Source of the DNA: Alphaproteobacteria bacterium
GTDB taxonomy: Bacteria > Pseudomonadota > Alphaproteobacteria > UBA8366
Length of the DNA stretch: 5,823 nt
Reading direction: 5' to 3'
NCBI GenBank assembly: GCA_030743445.1
Contig: JASLSL010000298.1
Location: 1-5,823, forward strand
Made by a program: the position numbers and the translations under genes. Positions 1 to 4,800 of this stretch are shown in pieces (within the stretch, counting starts at the first letter, position 1; every line of letters starts with the position of its first letter). The notes beneath the pieces were generated by a model that saw nothing but the letters and a program-made list of their open reading frames with translations, made no database searches and had not been told where the DNA came from.

Positions 1-908
1 AGACCTCGGCCGAGGCGCGAATCGACGGCTGGATGGAGCAATTTCCGGAATTCGTCAACGCCATGCAGGAGCGCTTGGCCAAGCGCCTCATCGTCCACGC
101 CGAGACGGAAATCATCGAACGCGAGGCTCATGCCGGATCGATTTCCGGTGACGTTCTGGCGACCGTGCTGAAAGAATTCGCGGCGGAAGCCCGTGAGTTG
201 CGTGGCGCGGACATCGCACCGCTTCGCGTCGATCCTTCCGAGCTCTTGCGCAAGGTTCCGTTCTTCCAGGGTTCGCTGCCGGAGGAGTTCGAAAAGGTCG
301 TCGATAAATTACGCCCGCACACCTTTTCCGGCGGCGAGGACATCATCCGCCAGGGCGACAGGGGAGAAACGTTGTTCCTGATCGCCCGCGGCGTGGTCCG
401 GGTATCGCGTGCCGAGGACGGAGGGGTGCGCGATCTCGCGACGTTGATGGCCGGTGATTTCTTCGGCGAGATGGCCTTGCTCCATCACGCGCCGCGAACC
501 GCGACATGCCGCGCCGTCACCCCTTGTGCACTTTACGAGCTTCGGCGCCAGGACTTCGACGAGGTGTGCGCCGCGTGCCCCGACATGCAGGCGACGTTGG
601 AGGAGGCAGACCGTAAACGGAGGCGGGAACAGGACCTGGGCCAAGAAGCAGGGTCGGCCTTGTTGCCCCGGGTCGGGCGCCGCGAAACTGTTTTGACCCG
701 AATACGGTCTCCGGCGCGTGGCCGGCAATGCGTTCCTCCCGATATCCCTTGGCGTTCCGGACGGTCGGTGCTATTTGAATCCGCCGCCTGTGGGGACGGG
801 AAGGCGTTCGACGCTGCTTCGACGGCGCTTATAAATAACGCCTCGCTTTCGGCGTTATTTTTGTCCGCGTCTACGTGGGAAGTGGGGGAGGAGATTTGGG
901 TCACGTAA
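1..908 (+). CDS. C-terminal part of a CNBD protein, probably a NhaP/SOS1-like Na+/H+ exchanger tail (5' partial)
   Basis: The frame is open from the left edge (first full codon at base 3), so this is the 3' end of a longer gene; the ATG at 33 is probably internal. Numbering from that ATG, residues 1-60 are charged and helical, and residues 70-190 form a cyclic-nucleotide-binding domain. It has the β-roll glycines (RQGDRGETLFLIARG), the phosphate-binding cassette FGEMALL (E146) and RTAT (R155). This Glu/Arg pair normally contacts the cyclic nucleotide ribose and phosphate, so ligand binding is plausible. An amphipathic linker followed by a CNBD is the usual tail of bacterial CPA1 exchangers related to plant SOS1. 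The membrane domain lies outside the window, so this identity is inference, helped by the adjacent Mrp cluster. A CNBD protein of this type would normally end near base 640. The remaining ~90 codons to the TAA at 906-908 have weaker G/C bias at codon position 3, no recognisable domain, and cross a hairpin and the start of mrpE. The true end is therefore doubtful. Confidence 0.72.
   Translation, partial: TSAEARIDGWMEQFPEFVNAMQERLAKRLIVHAETEIIEREAHAGSISGDVLATVLKEFAAEARELRGADIAPLRVDPSELLRKVPFFQGSLPEEFEKVVDKLRPHTFSGGEDIIRQGDRGETLFLIARGVVRVSRAEDGGVRDLATLMAGDFFGEMALLHHAPRTATCRAVTPCALYELRRQDFDEVCAACPDMQATLEEADRKRRREQDLGQEAGSALLPRVGRRETVLTRIRSPARGRQCVPPDIPWRSGRSVLFESAACGDGKAFDAASTALINNASLSALFLSASTWEVGEEIWVT
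807..824 (+). repeat. Short direct repeat TTCGACG x2, 11 bp apart
   Basis: The heptamer TTCGACG occurs at 807-813 and 818-824, about one helical turn apart, upstream of an AT-rich TATAAAT (830-836). Spacing near one helical turn is compatible with a regulator binding one face of the DNA ahead of the mrp operon. The heptamer is common in GC-rich DNA (it also occurs within the CNBD coding region near 563), so this may be chance. Confidence 0.22.
833..862 (+). terminator. Rho-independent terminator-like hairpin upstream of mrpE
   Basis: The arms AAATAACGCC (833-842) and GGCGTTATTT (851-860) are perfect 10-bp inverted repeats around an 8-base loop. The 3' arm runs into a T tract (858-862). This is the layout of an intrinsic terminator for the upstream CNBD/exchanger gene. 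The stem is only moderately GC-rich and the T run is short, so termination may be partial. It lies about 34 bases before the proposed mrpE start, so it could also act as an attenuator on transcripts entering the mrp operon. Confidence 0.55.
887..891 (+). promoter_or_regulatory. Ribosome binding site for mrpE
   Basis: GGAGG at 887-891, inside a longer purine run (884-894), is the only good Shine-Dalgarno match near the start of mrpE. It is 4 bases before TTG 896 and 22 bases before ATG 914. It therefore favours TTG as the initiator, although the spacing is short. Confidence 0.45.
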
Positions 909-1372
909 TCTCGATGGGCGCAGCGCTATTCGCGACGTGGCTGCTGTTATCAGGGCACTTCACCGGATTGCTGATCGGTTTCGGCGTGGCGTCCTGCCTC
1001 GTCGTCCTGGTGATCGCCCGCCGCATGGATGTGATCGACCGCGAGGCGCAACCGGTTCACATGACGCCGCGGACATGCGGTTATTGGGTCTGGCTGGTAA
1101 AGGAGATCGTGCTGGCCAACATCGACGTGGCGAAGCGGATAATAACGCCCGGCCTGCCAATCGAACCGCATCTGATCCGGGTCAAGGCGACGCAACGCGA
1201 CGAACTCGGTAAGGTCATCTATGCCAATTCGATCACCCTGACGCCGGGGACGGTCACCGTCGATATCGACGGTGAAGAGTTCCTGGTCCACGCCCTGAGC
1301 CAGGAGGCGGCCGACGACCTCGCGACCGGGGAGATGGACCGCCGGGTCACGGCACTGGAGGGCGAGGGATGA
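896..1372 (+). CDS. mnhE: Na+/H+ antiporter subunit E (MrpE/MnhE)
   Basis: This is the small membrane subunit E of the Mrp/Mnh antiporter, needed for assembly and stability of the complex. With a TTG start it has 158 residues, normal for the family. Hydrophobic helices lie at about 5-22, 24-41 and 61-76. WLLLSGHFT (15-23) is the typical N-terminal signature, and RRMDVIDRE (42-50) follows the second helix. The conserved cytoplasmic domain carries VIYANSITLTPGTVTVDIDG (107-126), the hallmark of MrpE. It ends with the usual GEMDRRVTALEG. Three starts are possible: GTG 875, TTG 896 and ATG 914. TTG is preferred because GGAGG lies just upstream and the N-terminus then matches the family length (14 residues before WLLLSG). 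ATG 914 has no ribosome binding site and gives a short first helix. The stop TGA overlaps the mrpF start (ATGA, 1369-1372), so the two are translationally coupled. Confidence 0.93.
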   Translation: MGHVISMGAALFATWLLLSGHFTGLLIGFGVASCLVVLVIARRMDVIDREAQPVHMTPRTCGYWVWLVKEIVLANIDVAKRIITPGLPIEPHLIRVKATQRDELGKVIYANSITLTPGTVTVDIDGEEFLVHALSQEAADDLATGEMDRRVTALEGEG

Positions 1373-1662
1373 TGTTCGCCGCCGGCACCGCCGCGATCGT
1401 CGTCGCCATGCTGCTGGCTCTGGTGAGGGCTTTCCTCGGTCCGTCTCTCTACGATCGGGTTCTGGCGGTCAACTCGTTCGGCACCAAGACCGTCCTAATG
1501 ATCGCAGTTCTCGGATTCCTTGCCGGTCGGCCGGATTTCCTCGACATCGCGTTGCTCTATGCGTTGATCAATTTCATCGGCATCATCGCAGTGCTCAAAT
1601 TCTTCCGCTACGGCGATCTCGGCCGCGCCGGACCGAAGGCGGCGGAGGAGGAGATCAAGTGA
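1369..1662 (+). CDS. mnhF: Na+/H+ antiporter subunit F (MrpF/MnhF)
   Basis: A 97-residue, three-helix membrane protein of the MrpF/PhaF family, a core small subunit of the antiporter. Helices lie at about 3-22, 37-53 and 58-78. The loop after helix 1 carries the family motif GPSLYDRVLAVNSFGTKT (24-41), and DFLDIALLYALINFIG (56-71) marks helix 3. The position often held by Asp in the 'DRVxALD' pattern is Asn here (N35), while D29 of the same motif is kept. The tail is hydrophilic and rich in Lys and Glu. The ATG at 1369 overlaps the mrpE stop; a second ATG at 1372 is also possible and would remove only one residue. The TGA at 1660-1662 overlaps the mrpG start as GTGA. Confidence 0.93.
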   Translation: MMFAAGTAAIVVAMLLALVRAFLGPSLYDRVLAVNSFGTKTVLMIAVLGFLAGRPDFLDIALLYALINFIGIIAVLKFFRYGDLGRAGPKAAEEEIK

Positions 1663-1991
1663 TACAGGCGGCGCTCAACATCGTCGGTTGGGTCGGCCTC
1701 GTCGGCGGCGGCGCCTTCGTGATTGTTGGGGCCCTGGGCCTGGTGCGTCTGCCCGACGTTTACTCGCGGATGCATGCCGCCGGCATTACCGACACAATGG
1801 GCGCTTGGCTGATGCTGGTCGGCATGATGGCGCAGAGTCCGGATTGGCTGACCGCGGTCAAGCTGTTCCTGATCATCGTGTTGATCTTCTTCACCAGCCC
1901 GACCTCGACATACGCCTTGGCCAACGCGGCCTATGGCGGCGGGGTCAAGCCGGTCGGTCGGGACGAGGAGGGCGCGTCATCGAATTCGTAG
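1659..1991 (+). CDS. mnhG: Na+/H+ antiporter subunit G (MrpG/MnhG)
   Basis: A 110-residue, three-helix membrane protein of the MrpG/PhaG family. Helices lie at about 6-29, 45-58 and 64-80. The signature LGLVRLPDVYSRMHAAGITDT (26-46, lacking only its usual small variations) joins helices 1 and 2. FFTSPTSTYALANAA (77-91) is the conserved end of helix 3; its proline, P81, is a conserved, functionally important residue in MrpG. The start is GTG at 1659, inside the GTGA overlap with mrpF. The 3' end overlaps the proposed start of the next gene by 13 bases, and the next gene's ribosome binding site lies within the mrpG codons for its acidic C-terminal tail. Confidence 0.93.
   Translation: MIQAALNIVGWVGLVGGGAFVIVGALGLVRLPDVYSRMHAAGITDTMGAWLMLVGMMAQSPDWLTAVKLFLIIVLIFFTSPTSTYALANAAYGGGVKPVGRDEEGASSNS
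1966..1971 (+). promoter_or_regulatory. Strong ribosome binding site AGGAGG for the MrpA C-terminal gene
   Basis: A full AGGAGG lies at 1966-1971 inside the end of mrpG. Seven bases downstream in the correct frame is ATC (1979); four bases downstream is GTC (1976). No ATG, GTG or TTG in any frame lies at a usable distance. The site therefore supports initiation at a non-standard codon, or marks a lost start codon. Confidence 0.6.
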
Positions 1992-2530
1992 TCAATATCG
2001 TCCTGCTCGGCTTCATGGCGGCGACCATTTACTTCGTGGTGCGCCTGCACAATTTGTTAGCGGTGGTGATGCTGGGCGGCATTTACAGCCTTCTCGCCGC
2101 GACCATGTTCGTCGTGCTGGACGCCGTCGACGTGGCGTTCACCGAGGCCGCCGTCGGAGCCGGAATTTCAACCGTGCTCATGCTCGGCGCGTTGTCGATG
2201 ACCACCAGCGTCGAAAAAACCGATGCGCGTTCGACCCTGCTGCCGCTTCTATTCGTCGTCCTGGCCGGTTTCGCCTTGATTTACGGGACCCTCGACATGC
2301 CGCACTACGGCGATCCCATTGCGCCGATCCACCAACACGTGGCGCCGACCTATCTGGCGGATTCGCTGGCCAAGACCAGCGTGCCCAACGTGGTGACCGC
2401 GGTGCTGGCCTCGTATCGCGGCTACGACACGTTGGGCGAGGTCGTGGTCATCTTCACCGCCGGGGTCGGCGTCGTGCTGTTGATCGGCCGCGGCCGGCGG
2501 CGGCCGGGACGAAAGAGGGACGGCGAATGA
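1979..2530 (+). CDS. Stand-alone MrpA C-terminal module (MbhD/DUF4040 + MbhE-like), antiporter subunit
   Basis: This protein corresponds to the C-terminal extension of MrpA without the large NuoL-like N-terminal half. Read from ATC 1979 it has 183 residues. Residues 1-75 form a MbhD/DUF4040 unit: three helices with VVRLHNLLAVVMLGGIYSLL and the conserved DVAFTEAAVGAGISTVLMLG (51-70, with E56 in the membrane). Residues 85-175 form the MbhE-like unit: a helix, a loop rich in His and Pro, then NVVTAVLASYRGYDTLGE (137-154) and a last helix. The RGYDTLGE stretch is highly conserved in MrpA C-termini, where the following helix contacts MrpB. An Arg-rich tail ends the protein. The start is unusual: family homology begins at about 1976-1979, where the codons are GTC-ATC. 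The first ATG is at 2015, would delete most of helix 1 and has no ribosome binding site. The ATC is proposed because AGGAGG sits seven bases upstream. The TGA overlaps the mrpB ATG (ATGA). The function is firm; the start is not. Confidence 0.88.
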   Translation: MEFVVNIVLLGFMAATIYFVVRLHNLLAVVMLGGIYSLLAATMFVVLDAVDVAFTEAAVGAGISTVLMLGALSMTTSVEKTDARSTLLPLLFVVLAGFALIYGTLDMPHYGDPIAPIHQHVAPTYLADSLAKTSVPNVVTAVLASYRGYDTLGEVVVIFTAGVGVVLLIGRGRRRPGRKRDGE

Positions 2531-2964
2531 GTCACCATCTGATCGTAAGAGTGGTTTCCAAGCTATTGATACCATTCATTCTTTTGTTTGCGCTGTATGT
2601 CCAATTCCATGGCGATTTCGGACCCGGCGGCGGCTTTCAAGCGGGCGTGATCTTCGCCTCGGCATTCATCCTCTATGCCCTGGTTTTCGGTCTCGACAAC
2701 GCGCGCCGGGTGTTGCCCGAGTGGGTTACCCGGGCCGGCATCGCGCTCGGCGTGTTGATCTATGGCGGCACCGGGGTCGTCGGCATTCTGCTCGGCCACA
2801 ACTACCTCGATTACTCGCCCTTGGGCAGTACCGCGCCGCTCGGCCAGCACATCGGGATTTCCGTGATCGAATTCGGCGTCGGCATGACCGTGGCGTCGGT
2901 CATGGCGACCATCTTCCTCGCCTTCGCCGGGCGCAACCGCGATCTCTTCGATCTGGAGGAATAG
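2527..2964 (+). CDS. mnhB: Na+/H+ antiporter subunit B (MrpB/MnhB)
   Basis: A 145-residue MnhB-domain protein with four predicted helices (about 11-27, 37-56, 68-90 and 108-134). In Mrp complexes MrpB packs against the MrpA C-terminal helices; here those helices come from the gene directly upstream, which ends in an ATGA overlap with this one. The family signature is HGDFGPGGGFQAG (28-40), the loop before helix 2 with its conserved Pro and Gly run. A second conserved patch is LLGHNYLDYSPLG (88-100), followed by GQHIGISVIEFGVGMTVAS (106-124), where E115 lies in the last helix. The length is typical and the protein appears intact. It ends in a TAG, with GGAGG (2955-2959) in its last codons serving as ribosome binding site for mrpC. 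Confidence 0.94.
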   Translation: MSHHLIVRVVSKLLIPFILLFALYVQFHGDFGPGGGFQAGVIFASAFILYALVFGLDNARRVLPEWVTRAGIALGVLIYGGTGVVGILLGHNYLDYSPLGSTAPLGQHIGISVIEFGVGMTVASVMATIFLAFAGRNRDLFDLEE

Positions 2965-2971
2965 CGCCGCG

Positions 2972-3325
2972 ATGGAGTGGGCCGGCCTTTATAACTATTG
3001 GATCGTCATCTTCCTGATGATGGCGGGGCTCTATGTCGTCATCGCGAGCGGCAATCTGATCAAGAAGATGGTCGGGCTGAACATCTTCCAGGCCTCCGTC
3101 TTCTTGCTCTACATCACCATGGGCAAGGTTCAGGGCGGCACCGCGCCGATCATCGAGGAGGGCATTAGGGTCTACTCGAACCCGCTGCCGCACGTGTTGA
3201 TCCTGACCGCGATCGTGGTCGGCGTGGCGACCACGGCGCTGGGACTGGCGATCATCGTGCGGATCAACGAGGCGTTCGGCTCGATCGAGGAAGACGACCT
3301 CGAAAAGCCGGAAGAAGCGTCGTGA
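2972..3325 (+). CDS. mnhC: Na+/H+ antiporter subunit C (MrpC/MnhC, NuoK-like)
   Basis: A 117-residue, three-helix protein homologous to NuoK of complex I, which helps form the lateral ion path next to MrpD. Helices lie at about 7-25, 32-51 and 74-97. The segment SGNLIKKMVGLNIFQASVFL (26-45) matches the NuoK/MrpC helix 2 start. SNPLPHVLILTAIVVGVATTA (69-89 region) is the conserved helix 3 signature, with T79 and G84 in the positions conserved in MrpC. The C-terminus is strongly acidic. It starts at ATG 2972, seven bases after the mrpB stop, with GGAGG 12 bases upstream; this is the only junction in the operon where the stop and start do not overlap. Its TGA overlaps the mrpD GTG (GTGA). Confidence 0.94.
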   Translation: MEWAGLYNYWIVIFLMMAGLYVVIASGNLIKKMVGLNIFQASVFLLYITMGKVQGGTAPIIEEGIRVYSNPLPHVLILTAIVVGVATTALGLAIIVRINEAFGSIEEDDLEKPEEAS

Positions 3326-4800
3326 TTTCGCCGCATCTTCCCGCCCTGCAGATCGTGCTGCCGTTGCTGAGCGCGCCGGTGTGCGTGCTACTGCGGCGCT
3401 CGATCCTGACCTACGCGGTGACGGTCGCGATCTGCTGGTTGACCTTCGCGATCGCCGTCCTGTTGCTGCAGCAGGTCCTGGCGAGCGGGCCGATTTCCTA
3501 CCGGCTCGGCGGTTGGGCGCCGCCATGGGGCATCGAGTACCGCGTCGATACGGTCAATGCTTACGTCCTGCTGATCGTCTCGGCGATCGGCGCGATCGTG
3601 ATCACCGCGGCGCGTCCCACGGTCGAGCGCGAGGTCGGCGAGGACGTCCAATACCTGTTTTATACCTGCGCCTTGCTATGTCTTGCCGGCATGCTGGGCG
3701 TCACGATCACCGGCGACGCCTTCAACCTGTTCGTTTTCCTCGAGATATCGTCGCTGTCGTCCTACGTCCTGGTCAGCCTGAGGCGCGACAGGCGGGCCCT
3801 GACCGCGGCGTTCCACTACCTGATCTTCGGCACCATCGGGGCGACGTTCTATCTGATCGGCGTCGGACTGCTCTACCAGGCGACCGGCACGCTGAACATA
3901 GCCGATCTGGCGGTCCGGGTCGCCGGCGTCACCGACAGCCAGTCGGTGCGTGCCGCCTTCGCCTTCATGGTTGTCGGCATCGCCATCAAGGCAGCCGTGT
4001 TCCCGGTCCACATCTGGCTGCCCAACGCGTATGCCTACGCACCGTCGATCGTCTCGGCCTTGCTTGCCGCGACCGCAACCAAGGTCGCGATCTACGTCCT
4101 GTTGCGGGTGTTTCTGACGATCTTCGGTCCAGTGTTCGCGTTCTCCACTATGCCGCTCGGCGAGATGCTGGTGGCTCTCGCCGTCGTCGCGATGTTCGTT
4201 GGCTCCGCGGTCGCGATCTTCCAGGAAGACGTCAAGCGCATGCTGGCCTATTCCAGCGTGGCGCAGATCGGATACATGATCCTGGGGATCGGCCTGGCGA
4301 CTTCGCTCGGCTTGACCGGCGGGATCCTGCATCTGTTCAACCATGCGGTTATCAAGGGCGGGCTGTTCCTGGTGATGGCGTGCGTTTTCTATCGCATCGG
4401 ATCGGTACAGTTGGTCGATTTTGCCGGGCTCGGCCGGCGCATGCCTTGGACGATGGCGGCCTTCGTCGTCGGCGGGTTGAGCCTGATCGGCGTGCCGCTG
4501 ACCACCGGGTTCGTCTCCAAGTGGTACCTGATCCTCGGCGCCCTCGATAAGGGCTGGTGGTGGCTCGCGGTGCTGATCCTGCTGAGCTCGTTGCTCGCGG
4601 TGATCTACGTCTGGCGGGTCGTCGAGGTGGCCTATTTCCGCGCCCCGCCCGAAGCGGCGACCCGGCTCGAGGCGCCGGTGTCGTTGCTGGTGCCGACCTG
4701 GGTGTTGATCGCCGCCAATATCTACTTCGGGATCGACACGCGGGTCAGCGTCGGCGTCGCGAAGCGGGCCGCGGAAGCGCTCATGGGGGTCGGGGCTTGA
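3322..4800 (+). CDS. mnhD: Na+/H+ antiporter subunit D (MrpD/MnhD), complex I NuoM/N-like channel
   Basis: A 492-residue polytopic protein of the proton-conducting transporter family (NuoL/M/N, MrpA/D), with about 14 hydrophobic helices and the full expected length. Helix 5 reads GDAFNLFVFLEISSLSSYVL (131-150); E141 matches the essential glutamate of MrpD (E137 in the alkaliphilic Bacillus protein). In helix 7, GIAIKAAVFPVHIWLPNAYA (219-238) supplies K223, matching MrpD K219. H230 and K254 (TATKVAIYVLL) lie in the next two conserved spots. The broken-helix region has EDVKRMLAYSSVAQIGYMILG (302-322), then HLFNHAVIKGGLFL with H337 and K345, and GFVSKWYL with K400 in helix 12. All key charged residues for proton or sodium relay appear intact. 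The start is GTG 3322 overlapping the mrpC stop. 'PSIVSALLAATATKVAIYVLL' is of MrpD type rather than NuoL type. The TGA overlaps the TTG of the next gene. Confidence 0.95.
   Translation: MISPHLPALQIVLPLLSAPVCVLLRRSILTYAVTVAICWLTFAIAVLLLQQVLASGPISYRLGGWAPPWGIEYRVDTVNAYVLLIVSAIGAIVITAARPTVEREVGEDVQYLFYTCALLCLAGMLGVTITGDAFNLFVFLEISSLSSYVLVSLRRDRRALTAAFHYLIFGTIGATFYLIGVGLLYQATGTLNIADLAVRVAGVTDSQSVRAAFAFMVVGIAIKAAVFPVHIWLPNAYAYAPSIVSALLAATATKVAIYVLLRVFLTIFGPVFAFSTMPLGEMLVALAVVAMFVGSAVAIFQEDVKRMLAYSSVAQIGYMILGIGLATSLGLTGGILHLFNHAVIKGGLFLVMACVFYRIGSVQLVDFAGLGRRMPWTMAAFVVGGLSLIGVPLTTGFVSKWYLILGALDKGWWWLAVLILLSSLLAVIYVWRVVEVAYFRAPPEAATRLEAPVSLLVPTWVLIAANIYFGIDTRVSVGVAKRAAEALMGVGA

Noticed and set aside
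693..721. TTGACC at 693-698 as a -35 element
   Set aside because: No -10-like hexamer occurs 16-18 bases downstream (the region is GCGTGGCC-like).
1688..1978. Upstream extension of the MrpA C-terminal gene to ATG 1688 within mrpG
   Set aside because: The extra ~97 residues are Arg/Gly-rich shadow translation of mrpG with no membrane segments. Homology begins at about 1976-1979.
2485..2496. Perfect 12-bp palindrome CGGCCGCGGCCG
   Set aside because: It lies in codons for the Arg/Gly-rich C-terminal tail of the MrpA C-terminal protein, where GC-rich codons make such palindromes likely. It has no T tract and no intergenic position.
1933..2526. Upstream in-frame extension of mrpB by about 198 codons
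   Set aside because: The extension is Arg-rich shadow sequence over the MrpA C-terminal gene. MrpB homology begins at ATG 2527, which sits in an ATGA overlap.
3381..4550. Plus-strand 389-codon open frame in another frame of mrpD
   Set aside because: An Arg/Asp/His-rich product typical of a shifted GC-rich frame; mrpD is certain.
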